Positions 33,808-42,025 of a stretch of DNA of 64,000 nt are shown one piece after another. The position numbers and the translations under genes are program-made. The first letter of the stretch is position 1; each line of letters opens with the position of its first letter. The stretch spans positions 20,534-84,533 of the forward strand of contig DXIQ01000092.1 of assembly GCA_019112785.1 (NCBI GenBank), written 5' to 3'. The notes under the pieces were generated by a model. It searched no databases and was not told the origin of the DNA. It worked only from the letters and a program-made list of their open reading frames with translations. Origin of the DNA: Candidatus Blautia stercorigallinarum (GTDB lineage Bacteria; Bacillota; Clostridia; Lachnospirales; Lachnospiraceae).

Positions 33808-35259
33808 TTATTCTTTCATATTTTTCAAAACTTCGATGAGATATTCCCACACTTTCTGTACAGAGGAAATGGACAGCTGCTCTTCCGTAGTATGGATATC
33901 CTTCATATCCGGTCCCAGAGATACACAGTCCAGTCCCGGGATCTTCTCATAGAAAAGACCGCATTCCAATCCGGCATGGATCACCCGCACCTCAGGTTTT
34001 GTATGGAAAAGTTTCTCATAAATATCCACCATATAAGGACGGAGTCTGGAGTCCTGCTTGTACTCCCAGGAAGGATAGTCTCCATCTGCCTTGTATTCTC
34101 CACCTAAAAATTCTGTCAGATAGGCAATCTTATCTGCCAGAGCCTTCTTCTCAGTTGCCACAGAACTGCGCACACTGGCAAATCCCTGAAAATCTTCCGG
34201 AGTCAGTTTGGTGATACCCAGGTTGCAGGAAGTTTCTACCAGTCCCTCCATATAACCGCACATTTTCTGTATTCCATTCGGATAATGAAGAAGGAAGAAA
34301 AGCACCTTTTCCAGGCTTACCGGATGGAGTGCCGGCTCTTTTCCTTCTCCTCTGGCTTCTACAGTTACTGTGATTCCCTCATCGCTTCCGGCATATTCCT
34401 TCCTCAGGTTCCCGGTAAAAGTTCCGGCAAATTTCTGAAGTTCTGCTCCGGTATCCTTATCAGTCAGGATCAAAGCCCGGGCAGTTCTTGGAATGGCGTT
34501 GTCTTTTTGTCCTCCTTCCAGTTCCGCCAATACATACTGTCCCTTTTCTCTGGCCTCAAAAAGAAAACGTCCTAAAAGCAAAGTCGCGTTTGCTCTGTTT
34601 TTATCGATCTCAGATCCGGAATGGCCGCCTAAAAGACCGGTCACAGTAATCTCATATTTCGTTCCTTCCGCTTCCTGATATTTCACAGGTATCCGTGACT
34701 TTGTCCTAAGTCCCCCTGCGCATCCAACCCAAAGGTACCCCTCTTCTTCTGAGTCAAGGTTGATCAGATATCTTCCCTTTAAAGGAGTTGTATCCAGCGC
34801 AACGGCTCCCAAAAGACCGATCTCCTCATCTACTGTGATCAGAACTTCCAAAGCCGGATGGCAGAGACTGTCATCTTCCAGGATTGCCAGAGCATAGGCT
34901 ACTGCAATCCCGTCATCACCGCCCAGGGTGGTATCTTTTGCAGAAATATAGTCACCTTCCACTACCAGTTCCAGAGGATCTTTAGTAAAGTCGTGGCTGC
35001 TTTCCGGAGTTTTCTCACATACCATATCCATATGTCCCTGAAGGATCACACAGGGAGCCTTCTCATATCCTTTGGATGCATCTTTGAAAATGATCACATT
35101 ATTACTTTCATCCTGTATATATTTCAGACCGTGTTCCTTGGCAAACTCCACCAGATAGTCGCTGATCTGTTTTGTATTTCCTGAGCCGTGAGGGATCTTC
35201 GTAATTTCCTCAAAATAGTAAAATACTCTTTCCGGCTTTAAATCTTTTAACACAGACAT
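33808..35259 (-). CDS. pepD: Aminoacyl-histidine dipeptidase (PepD)
   Basis: 483-residue M20-family zinc dipeptidase. Metal ligands in LQGHMDMV, GGDDGIAVA and DEEIGLLGA (catalytic Glu adjacent); a C-terminal HAGLECG ligand. Cytosolic enzyme cleaving Xaa-His dipeptides such as carnosine; length agrees with PepD. Monocistronic, divergent from ylbJ-like. Confidence 0.94.
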   Translation of the reverse strand: MSVLKDLKPERVFYYFEEITKIPHGSGNTKQISDYLVEFAKEHGLKYIQDESNNVIIFKDASKGYEKAPCVILQGHMDMVCEKTPESSHDFTKDPLELVVEGDYISAKDTTLGGDDGIAVAYALAILEDDSLCHPALEVLITVDEEIGLLGAVALDTTPLKGRYLINLDSEEEGYLWVGCAGGLRTKSRIPVKYQEAEGTKYEITVTGLLGGHSGSEIDKNRANATLLLGRFLFEAREKGQYVLAELEGGQKDNAIPRTARALILTDKDTGAELQKFAGTFTGNLRKEYAGSDEGITVTVEARGEGKEPALHPVSLEKVLFFLLHYPNGIQKMCGYMEGLVETSCNLGITKLTPEDFQGFASVRSSVATEKKALADKIAYLTEFLGGEYKADGDYPSWEYKQDSRLRPYMVDIYEKLFHTKPEVRVIHAGLECGLFYEKIPGLDCVSLGPDMKDIHTTEEQLSISSVQKVWEYLIEVLKNMKE

Positions 35260-35397
35260 ATTATTTCCTCCTATTTATCTCTGAATCTACTCTCTTATTC
35301 TTGCACATTCCTCTGAAATTGGCAAGTCTCCATTTTCTCAGTCATGAAAAGGCCTGAGACTCATATATTTTAAATAAAGATCCTGAGGACATTCTCC

Positions 35398-36342
35398 ATG
35401 AAACAGTTATTATACTATCTTTCTTTTACCTGTTTTCTCCTTTTTCTTCTCTGTTTCCCGAAAACTGCGGCAGAATATGCGAAAACCGGACTTATGCTCT
35501 GGTTTAACACTCTTCTGCCCTCTATGCTCCCCTTTATGATCCTCTCAGGTCTTCTTATCAAAACCGGATTTCTGGAAAAACTCCTGTCCTTTACAGGAAA
35601 ATTCTGGGAAAAGGCTTTTGGCCTGACTCCCCTGGGCGGTTACGGCCTTCTCATGGGAATTTTCTGCGGTTATCCTATGGGTGCCAAAACTGCTGCGGAT
35701 CTGTACAGAAACCAGCGGATTTCCCGCCAGGAAGCCAGCTACCTCCTGACCTTTTCCAATCATCCCGGTCCTGCTTTTCTTTCCTCTTATCTGTGTACCG
35801 AACTGCTCCATCAGGAAGATCTGGTCCTCCCTGCTTACATAATCCTCTATCTGTCAAGTTTTCTCACCTCTCTGCTCTTCCGCCCTTTTTACTCTTTTCC
35901 AAAAGGAAACGGAGGGAAAGTAAAAAGAAAAGAGGCATCCTCTGTCTTCTCCTGGGGAGAAGCCCTGGACACCTCTATTATGGACAGTTTTCTCTCGATC
36001 ACCAAACTGGGGGGATATATCATTCTATTTTCCCTTTTTCAGGGAATCCTGCAGCTTCTTCCCTGGCTTCCCGAAAACCTGAAAAGTCTCCTCCTGGGAA
36101 TTACGGAGATCACTACAGGAGCAGCCGCCATCGCTGAGAAAAACTGGGAACTGTCCCTCACCTTTCCTCTTCTGCTGGCCTTTACTGCTTCCGGCGGACT
36201 GTGCATCGCCTTTCAGACCAAATCCATGCTTGGTGAAACAGACCTTTCCCTGGCTCCTTACCTGAAAGGAAAGCTCTGCATGTTCTTTATCACGCTGACT
36301 CTGGGGATCTTATTCGTCAAAATCATCAAAGTCATCATCTAG
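35398..36342 (+). CDS. ylbJ: YlbJ-like sporulation integral membrane protein
   Basis: 314 residues, mostly transmembrane, with nucleoside-recognition (Gate) type repeats: WFNTLLPSMLPFMILSGLL and GIFCGYPMGAKTA in the first half, and ITEITTGAAAI and LLAFTASGGLCIAFQT in the second. YlbJ in Bacillus affects sporulation under sigma-E. The 3' end overlaps tail-to-tail with the coiled-coil gene by 33 bp. Confidence 0.85.
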   Translation: MKQLLYYLSFTCFLLFLLCFPKTAAEYAKTGLMLWFNTLLPSMLPFMILSGLLIKTGFLEKLLSFTGKFWEKAFGLTPLGGYGLLMGIFCGYPMGAKTAADLYRNQRISRQEASYLLTFSNHPGPAFLSSYLCTELLHQEDLVLPAYIILYLSSFLTSLLFRPFYSFPKGNGGKVKRKEASSVFSWGEALDTSIMDSFLSITKLGGYIILFSLFQGILQLLPWLPENLKSLLLGITEITTGAAAIAEKNWELSLTFPLLLAFTASGGLCIAFQTKSMLGETDLSLAPYLKGKLCMFFITLTLGILFVKIIKVII

Positions 36343-37002
36343 ATCATCGTACTCGTCATCATATTCATCGTCCTCGTACTCTGTCTGATCCTCTTCCTGA
36401 TGATCCTCTTTCGCAGGTTCCTGAGAAGGAGCCGCAGCAGCCTGAGGAGCAGGAGCGCCCTGAAGCTGTGGTGCCAGTTCTGCACGGTTCTGACGGATCA
36501 CATCAAGAGAAGCCTGGAGTGCCTGGACAAACTCATTATATTTTCCTGCTGCATTCTCCAGCATACTGGAAGCGATCTGTCCCATATTCCCCATCAGCTC
36601 ATCGGTATAGGATACTGCGCTTAAACGAAGGGAATTTGCATCATTGGTAGCCGCATCAATAATGGCCTGTGCCTGCTGGTTGGCACTGTTGATGGTCTCA
36701 TTGGCCTGGGCATATGCCTGCTGCATAACCTCGGATTCTTTTACCATCTCCTGAACCTGTTTCTTGGTATCTTCAATAATATTATCTGCTTTAGACTGAG
36801 CGTCTGCCAGGATCGCATCCTTATTGCTGATGATCTTCTGATAACGCTTGATCTCGTCAGGAGTTTTCAGACGCAGTTCTCTTAAAAGCTCTTCGATTTC
36901 TTCTTTATTCACAATGATCTTTGTAGTTGATAAAGGCTGATACTTACAGCTCTCCACATACTCTTCGATTTCCTCAATGATTTGTTCAATTCTGCTGCTC
37001 AT
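36310..37002 (-). CDS. Coiled-coil protein with acidic tail
   Basis: 230 residues. N-terminal ~50 residues polar, then a long coiled coil rich in Gln, Ala and Asn (about 60-170, for example ANETINSANQQAQAIIDAA), an Ala/Pro/Gln linker and a C-terminal tail of almost only Asp, Glu and Tyr (last ~30 residues). Resembles Clostridia proteins annotated as vacuolar ATPase subunit H-like or DivIVA-like, which associate with cell-division scaffolds. Function not established. Upstream of this gene lies coaD on the same strand. Confidence 0.8.
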   Translation of the reverse strand: MSSRIEQIIEEIEEYVESCKYQPLSTTKIIVNKEEIEELLRELRLKTPDEIKRYQKIISNKDAILADAQSKADNIIEDTKKQVQEMVKESEVMQQAYAQANETINSANQQAQAIIDAATNDANSLRLSAVSYTDELMGNMGQIASSMLENAAGKYNEFVQALQASLDVIRQNRAELAPQLQGAPAPQAAAAPSQEPAKEDHQEEDQTEYEDDEYDDEYDDLDDDFDDFDE

Positions 37003-37060
37003 TTCTCATTTCTCCTTACTGTATTTTCTTCCTGACCGCCAAAGGATCCTTTGTCTCTTC

Positions 37061-37552
37061 TCATCTGGCAGGGTTCTGCCGGTATTTTTCTTCTACCTTG
37101 CGCACCACGTATTCCGGCACAAACTTGGAAATATCCGCTCCAAAATAAGCGGCTTCCTTTACGGTGGTAGAGCTGAGATACGCATATTCCAGACTTGTAG
37201 TCAGAAACATGGTATCCACATCCCGGGCCAATACCCTGTTGGTCTGAGCCATCTGAAGTTCATACTCAAAATCTGTAATGGCACGCAGTCCCCGGATAAT
37301 CACCTTTGCGTTACAGCTTCTTGCAAAATTTACGGATAACCCGCTGAAAGATGTGACCTTTACATTAGGAACATCCTTCGTTATATTCTCTAATATATTA
37401 ACACGTTCCTCCACAGAAAACAACGGACTTTTTGCAGAATTATTCAAAACTCCCACGATCACCTCGTCGAAAAGGGCCGCTGCCCTGCGGATGATATCTA
37501 AATGACCATATGTAGCCGGGTCAAAACTGCCCGGATAGATTGCTCTTACCAT
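37061..37552 (-). CDS. coaD: Pantetheine-phosphate adenylyltransferase
   Basis: 163 residues. [17 protein letters not shown] is the nucleotidyltransferase (T/H)xGH motif, followed by [13 protein letters not shown] near the C-terminus and [12 protein letters not shown]. Catalyses the penultimate step of coenzyme A synthesis. The start was taken at MVRAIYPG; a longer frame extends 39 codons into rsmD without support. 4 bp after rsmD, the usual rsmD-coaD pair. Confidence 0.95.
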   Translation of the reverse strand: MVRAIYPGSFDPATYGHLDIIRRAAALFDEVIVGVLNNSAKSPLFSVEERVNILENITKDVPNVKVTSFSGLSVNFARSCNAKVIIRGLRAITDFEYELQMAQTNRVLARDVDTMFLTTSLEYAYLSSTTVKEAAYFGADISKFVPEYVVRKVEEKYRQNPAR

Positions 37553-37556
37553 ATTA

Positions 37557-38108
37557 CTAAGCCTTTCTGATAAATACATGCATATTTGTCTTATATCTTT
37601 TTTCCCGGAGGGAAATAAATCCGTAATTTTCCAGATAGGAAAAGTCTGTATCCAGGGAAGCTTCCACAATGATCAGGGTATCCTCATTCACATAGGAAGC
37701 ATCTTTTAAAACAGCCAGAACCTGTTCTTCCAGTCCCTGCCTGTACGGCGGATCCATAAAAATACAGTCAAAAGGCTCCTCCCCTTCTAAAAGACGAAGG
37801 GCCGTCAGGGCCTCCTGGCTGAAAATCCTGGCTCTGTCCGCCAGTCTGGTAAATTTCAGATTTTCTTCTATAACTTTTACTGCTTTTCTATTTTTCTCAA
37901 CAAAGGCGCAAAAATCAGCCCCCCTGCTTAAAGCTTCTATCCCGATCCCTCCGCTTCCGGCGAAGATATCCAGAAACCTGCACCCGCACATATATGGCTG
38001 GAGAATATTAAACAAAGTCTCCTTGATACGGTCTGTGGTAGGTCTGGTTTCCATACCCGGGATTGTCTTCAGGGGCATACTTTTTGCGCTGCCTGCAATT
38101 ACTCTCAT
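37557..38108 (-). CDS. rsmD: 16S rRNA (guanine966-N2)-methyltransferase
   Basis: 183 residues. N-terminal [18 protein letters not shown] and [19 protein letters not shown] loop [18 protein letters not shown] and catalytic FMDPPYRQG (NPPY-type). All match RsmD. Precedes coaD. Confidence 0.94.
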   Translation of the reverse strand: MRVIAGSAKSMPLKTIPGMETRPTTDRIKETLFNILQPYMCGCRFLDIFAGSGGIGIEALSRGADFCAFVEKNRKAVKVIEENLKFTRLADRARIFSQEALTALRLLEGEEPFDCIFMDPPYRQGLEEQVLAVLKDASYVNEDTLIIVEASLDTDFSYLENYGFISLREKRYKTNMHVFIRKA

Positions 38109-38124
38109 ATAATTTGTCCTTTTC

Positions 38125-38520
38125 TTATCGGGAATTCAGACGGTAATCCAGATCTCCGTGTTCGAGACCCAGAATCAGGGATTCCGCTGTCGCAATATTG
38201 GTAGCAATGGGAATATTGTACTGATCACAGCATCTGGAAATCTGATATACATCCGGCTCCTTCGGATCGATCATAGCCGGATTGTAGAAAAAAATGACCA
38301 TATCGATGTCTCCCCGCTCGATCATCTCTGTAAACTGTTTGTCTCCCCCCATACTGCCGGGCAGGAATTTATGGACACGGAGATTGGTAGCCTCTTCAAT
38401 CCTTCTCCCTGTAGTTCCCGTAGCATATATTTCATGCTTTGCAAGAATATTTTTATACGCAATACAAAAATCTTCGATCAAAGCCTTTTTACTGTTATGT
38501 GCTATAATTCCTATGTTCAT
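38125..38520 (-). CDS. mgsA: Methylglyoxal synthase
   Basis: 131 residues, single-domain MGS-like fold. IGIIAHNSKKALIEDF, the phosphate-binding TGTTGR loop, SMGGDKQ with the catalytic-region Asp, and NIPIATNIATAES. Converts dihydroxyacetone phosphate to methylglyoxal when phosphate is scarce, a bypass of lower glycolysis. First gene before rsmD-coaD; promoter TTGAAA-17-TATAAT upstream. Confidence 0.94.
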   Translation of the reverse strand: MNIGIIAHNSKKALIEDFCIAYKNILAKHEIYATGTTGRRIEEATNLRVHKFLPGSMGGDKQFTEMIERGDIDMVIFFYNPAMIDPKEPDVYQISRCCDQYNIPIATNIATAESLILGLEHGDLDYRLNSR

Positions 38521-38553
38521 CTACATCATCCTTATTATTTTTTGTCAAAAAAC

Positions 38554-38582
38554 ATTATAGCAAAAACGCTAACTTTTTTCAA
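38554..38582 (-). promoter_or_regulatory. mgsA promoter
   Basis: TTGAAA and TATAAT, 17-bp spacing on the minus strand, about 35 bp upstream of the start. Confidence 0.8.
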
Positions 38583-38806
38583 TTCTCAATTACTATTTTA
38601 TACATTTTTTACAAAATGCCAGAAGTCACATTCAAAATACCCTTAACAAAATCCTGAATTTCTATTTTCTTCCTGCACATCTGGCTCTTTATTGTAATAT
38701 AATTCTCAGAATTTGTCAAAACATGAAAGAACTTCTAGTGTATTTTTTCTTTAACTTCATATACTACCACCGTAACAAAAAACAACTTTCAAAGGAGGAA
38801 CTAAAA
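38583..38806 (+). promoter_or_regulatory. AT-rich upstream region of the spore protein gene
   Basis: AT-rich. A CATATAC-type hexamer in TTCATATACTAC could be a forespore (sigma-G-like) -10, but no convincing GNATR -35 lies at the right distance. The ribosome binding site is AAAGGAGG. Confidence 0.35.
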
Positions 38807-39034
38807 ATGTCTAACAGTAATTCTTCTAACAAAGCAGCAGTGCCAGAGGCCAAAAGCGCATTAAACCGTTTTAAATATGAGGTAGCCAACGAACTGGGAG
38901 TACCCCTTACAGACGGTTATAACGGAAACCTGACTTCCAAACAGAACGGTTCTGTCGGCGGCTATATGGTCAAAAAGATGATCGAGGCTCAGGAAAGACA
39001 GATGTCCAGCGGCGGAAGCATGCAGCAGTACTAA
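38807..39034 (+). CDS. Alpha/beta-type small acid-soluble spore protein
   Basis: 75 residues. PEAKSALNRFKYEVANELG and LTSKQNGSVGGYMVKKMIE are the two conserved SASP motifs, including the GPR protease-type site region in the first (KYEVANE). These proteins coat DNA in the forespore. The ATG is preceded by AGGAGG; a frame-open extension of 28 codons upstream was not used. Followed by a strong terminator. Shows that the organism forms spores. Confidence 0.96.
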   Translation: MSNSNSSNKAAVPEAKSALNRFKYEVANELGVPLTDGYNGNLTSKQNGSVGGYMVKKMIEAQERQMSSGGSMQQY

Positions 39035-39092
39035 TCTCCGGACCAATCATATACCCTTGTCTGTTTAGTTTATAGTACAGATGGGAAAAAAT

Positions 39093-39141
39093 CAGGGCAG
39101 AAGATATTTCTATAAAATATCCTCTGCCCTGTAATATTTTT
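39093..39141 (+). terminator. Terminator of the spore protein gene
   Basis: CAGGGCAGA ... TCTGCCCTG with further inner A/T pairing, then TTTTT on the plus strand. Confidence 0.85.
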
Positions 39142-39297
39142 AAGTGTTAGGCAAGGGGAAATGCAAGCATTTCATTTCCCACTGCCCGCATAAGAGCCAG
39201 CGCCAAAAGGGGTCCGGCCCATGGGTAGCAACAGACCGGAGGAAACCGGACAGCTGCCGCATTTACAACATTTATATTGGAATTATAAAAACTCTAC
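39142..39297. other. Structured intergenic region, no gene recognised
   Basis: Contains a GGGAAATG-n9-CATTTCCC hairpin with a palindromic ATGCAAGCAT, and a GC-rich section with nested CCGG stems (ACCGGAGGAAACCGGA and GTCCGG). It lies directly downstream of DUF6465. It could be a terminator cluster or a small RNA. I could not match it to an RNA family. Confidence 0.45.
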
Positions 39298-39708
39298 TTA
39301 TAACTCTACTTTTCTTCCGCCTTCTACGAACTCGCCGTTCACCACATAGTAAGCAGCATGCTCTTCAGGTTTTACGTAAATCTGGATATCGCTGATATCA
39401 CTTTCTTTTTTACCAGTCTCAGCCATCCATGCTTTTTTCACATTGGCTTTCACATCATCCAAGTTGTACTCTGCTCCTGCGAACTGAAGGAATACAGACT
39501 CTTTTACTTCTGTCTTCTCTGCAGTCTTTTTAACAGCAGCTGTCTTCTTAACAGTAGTTGTCTCTTTCTTTACTGGTGTTGCTTTTTTTGCTGGTGCTTT
39601 TTTGGCAGCAGCAGTTTCAGTTTTAGGTTCTTCTGTCTTCACTGGAGTTGTCTTCACGGCAGCTTTTGTTGTCTCAGCTGTCTTTGCTGTTGTCTTTCTT
39701 ACTGACAT
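39298..39708 (-). CDS. DUF6465 family protein with histone-like Lys/Ala tail
   Basis: 136 residues. The N-terminal ~75 residues are a low-complexity Lys/Ala/Thr/Glu tail (KKAPAKKATPVKK) like eukaryotic histone H1 tails. The C-terminal ~60 residues (LQFAGAEYNLDDVKANVKKA) are the compact DUF6465 domain found across Lachnospiraceae. The tail suggests nucleic-acid binding; this is inference. Strong promoter and AAAGGAGGAG ribosome binding site suggest abundant expression. Confidence 0.85.
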   Translation of the reverse strand: MSVRKTTAKTAETTKAAVKTTPVKTEEPKTETAAAKKAPAKKATPVKKETTTVKKTAAVKKTAEKTEVKESVFLQFAGAEYNLDDVKANVKKAWMAETGKKESDISDIQIYVKPEEHAAYYVVNGEFVEGGRKVEL

Positions 39709-39752
39709 AAAAATTCTCCTCCTTTATACTTCCAACTCTAAATGTCCCGTTT

Positions 39753-39781
39753 ATCATATACCTTTTTTTTTTAATTTTCAA
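39753..39781 (-). promoter_or_regulatory. Promoter of the DUF6465 gene
   Basis: TTGAAA, 17-bp A-rich spacer, TATGAT on the minus strand. Just upstream are three short CAGAAAC/GTTTCTG arms that can form alternative hairpins after recG. Confidence 0.7.
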
Positions 39782-39830
39782 GTTTTTCCCGGAAGTTTCT
39801 GTTTTTTTACAGAAACATAACCGTTTCTGC

Positions 39831-41888
39831 TCACAGGCCGGGGGACTCCATTTTATCCTTCGCGTAACTCAGGAGCCGGTCTTTCAGGCGGCTGTTCTGT
39901 TCCAGTTCCAGCCTGGGATCCAGCAGCAGGATCGCCCCCGCCGCTTCACTTGCTTTTTTCAGAATATCTGCATCCTGAAAAATATCCCCCAGGCGGAATT
40001 CCAGCATGCCGCTCTGGCGGATCCCCAGCAGATCCCCTGGTCCCCGCAGCCGCAGATCCTCCCCTGCTATAAAAAAACCATCATTGGACTTTACCAGGAT
40101 TTCCAGCCGTTTTCTGGTTTCTTCATCATCTCCTCCATAAACAAAGATACAGTAAGACTGATAGGCGCCTCTTCCTACTCTTCCTCTTAGCTGATGAAGC
40201 TGAGCCAGACCGAAACGCTCTGCGTTTTCTACCATCATTACCGTAGCATTTGGTACATTGACACCCACCTCAATAACTGTGGTGGACACCAGCACCTGTA
40301 TCTCATTTTTGGAAAAAGCCTCCATGATCTCGTTTTTCTGGGCTGCCTTCATACGTCCGTGAAGATAAGCAACTTTTATCTGAGACGGCAGAGTCTGTGA
40401 AAGCATGTGGCTGTAATCCAGGACATTCTCCGCCTCCAGGCCTTCACTTTCTTCCACCATAGGACAGATCACATAGACCTGGCGCCCCTGAAGCACCTGA
40501 TTTTCAATAAATTTATAGGCTTTCGGCCGGTAAGAGGTATCCACAACACAGTTTTTTATAGGAAGCCGCCTGGCCGGAAGTTCATCCATAACGGAAATAT
40601 CCAGATCTCCATAAAGAATGATCCCCAGTGTCCTGGGAATGGGAGTAGCGCTCATGACCAGCACATGGGGTTTTCCGCCTTTTCTGGATAAGTCCTCTCT
40701 CTGGTTCACCCCGAACCGGTGCTGTTCATCGGTGATCACAAGAGCCAGATCCTGATAAAAGACTTTCTCCTGGATCAGCGCATGGGTGCCGATGATCAGC
40801 TTTGCTTCTCCCTCCTGGATCTGCCTGTAGATCTCTTTTTTCTCTTTTCCTTTGGTGGAACCGGTAAGAAGAACTGCCGGATAAGACAGTCCCTGTTCTT
40901 CCAGAAGCTGGCACATGCCTTCATAATGCTGCCTGGCCAGCACTTCCGTAGGCGCCATAAGGGCCGCCTGGCACCCATTTGCCGCCGTCAGGATCATGGC
41001 CAGAAAAGCAATGATGGTCTTTCCGCTTCCCACGTCTCCCTGAACCAGCCGGGACATCAGATGTTCCCCTGTCATATTGGTCTCAATCTCATTCCAGACT
41101 CGTTTCTGGGCATTCGTCAGAGCATAGGGAAGATTCTCTATAATTTTTTCCGTCTCCCACACCGGTTTCAGATGAAAAGTATTTTCACTGTCCTGGTTTT
41201 TCTCCTTCATCATGCGGACTGACAGGATAAAAAGCAGAAATTCATCAAAAACCAGCCGTTTCCTTCCCTCTACCATATCTTTTCTGTTTTCCGGAAAATG
41301 GATATGCGTCAGAGCATAATTATATTCTGCCAGCTGATAATGGGTGCGGTATTCTTCCGGAAGATATTCCTGGGTCATTTCTCTCTCTTCCAGTATCTGC
41401 TTCATGGTTTTTGCCATAAATTTATTAGTAAGCCCTTTAGTCAGACTGTAGATCGGATAAAGTACATGAAGCCGCTCTTCATACTGTTCCCGGGAAAAGA
41501 TCTCCGGATGTTCCATAGTCCGTCTTCCTCTTTTTTCCACTACCATTCCCCGGAAAATATACAGGCCTCCCGGGCGGAGGGTGTTTCTCAGAAAAGGCAT
41601 ATTGTACCAGGTAAACCAGAGAGTCTCTTCTCCCTCTCTGGCACTGGCAGTGATCACTGTAAGTCTCCCTGTATTCTTTACCCCTACTTTTCCCGAAAGT
41701 CTTGCGAAAACCGCCACTTTCTTTCCCGGAATGGCCTGGGATATTTCCACAGGTTCCTGATATTCATCATAGTCCCTGGGATAATACCGGAGAAAATCCC
41801 CCACTGTAAAGATTCCCAGCTTTCCCAGGAGTTTTTCTGTCTTTTCGCCAATGCCTTTGATGGTCCGTATACTGTCCCGTTCTTTCAT
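39831..41888 (-). CDS. recG: ATP-dependent DNA helicase RecG
   Basis: 685 residues, full length. The wedge/OB domain is N-terminal; helicase motifs are GDVGSGKT (Walker A), DEQHRFG (DExH), MSATPIPRTL and the C-terminal QLRGRVGRG. Unwinds branched replication and recombination intermediates. Follows the fakA-like operon, from which it is separated by a terminator. Confidence 0.96.
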   Translation of the reverse strand: MKERDSIRTIKGIGEKTEKLLGKLGIFTVGDFLRYYPRDYDEYQEPVEISQAIPGKKVAVFARLSGKVGVKNTGRLTVITASAREGEETLWFTWYNMPFLRNTLRPGGLYIFRGMVVEKRGRRTMEHPEIFSREQYEERLHVLYPIYSLTKGLTNKFMAKTMKQILEEREMTQEYLPEEYRTHYQLAEYNYALTHIHFPENRKDMVEGRKRLVFDEFLLFILSVRMMKEKNQDSENTFHLKPVWETEKIIENLPYALTNAQKRVWNEIETNMTGEHLMSRLVQGDVGSGKTIIAFLAMILTAANGCQAALMAPTEVLARQHYEGMCQLLEEQGLSYPAVLLTGSTKGKEKKEIYRQIQEGEAKLIIGTHALIQEKVFYQDLALVITDEQHRFGVNQREDLSRKGGKPHVLVMSATPIPRTLGIILYGDLDISVMDELPARRLPIKNCVVDTSYRPKAYKFIENQVLQGRQVYVICPMVEESEGLEAENVLDYSHMLSQTLPSQIKVAYLHGRMKAAQKNEIMEAFSKNEIQVLVSTTVIEVGVNVPNATVMMVENAERFGLAQLHQLRGRVGRGAYQSYCIFVYGGDDEETRKRLEILVKSNDGFFIAGEDLRLRGPGDLLGIRQSGMLEFRLGDIFQDADILKKASEAAGAILLLDPRLELEQNSRLKDRLLSYAKDKMESPGL

Positions 41889-41953
41889 TCTTTCACTCTC
41901 CCATATCCTGTTCTCTGTCTTTCCCGGCTATTCTGAAACTATAATGGTAAAAA

Positions 41954-42002
41954 GAGGGAGCCGCCGCATTAAACATATTTTTGATTAATGCGACAGCTCC
42001 TC
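41954..42002 (-). terminator. Terminator between the fakA-like gene and recG
   Basis: GAGGAGCTGTCGCATTAA pairs with TTAATGCGGCGGCTCCCTC, then TTTTT on the minus strand. Member of the GAGCTGYCGYA hairpin group. Confidence 0.85.
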
Positions 42003-42025
42003 TCCGACTTTCTATGATCTATCTC

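Noticed and set aside
37061..37669. Long start for coaD
   Set aside because: The extra 39 codons overlap rsmD; canonical CoaD begins at the internal MVRAIYPG.
39142..39297. Signal recognition particle RNA or cobalamin riboswitch
   Set aside because: Individual stretches resemble parts of these RNAs but the diagnostic tetraloop hairpin and B12 box are missing.
39144..39395. 83-codon plus-strand frame after the spore protein gene
   Set aside because: Overlaps the DUF6465 gene and a structured intergenic block; composition not protein-like.
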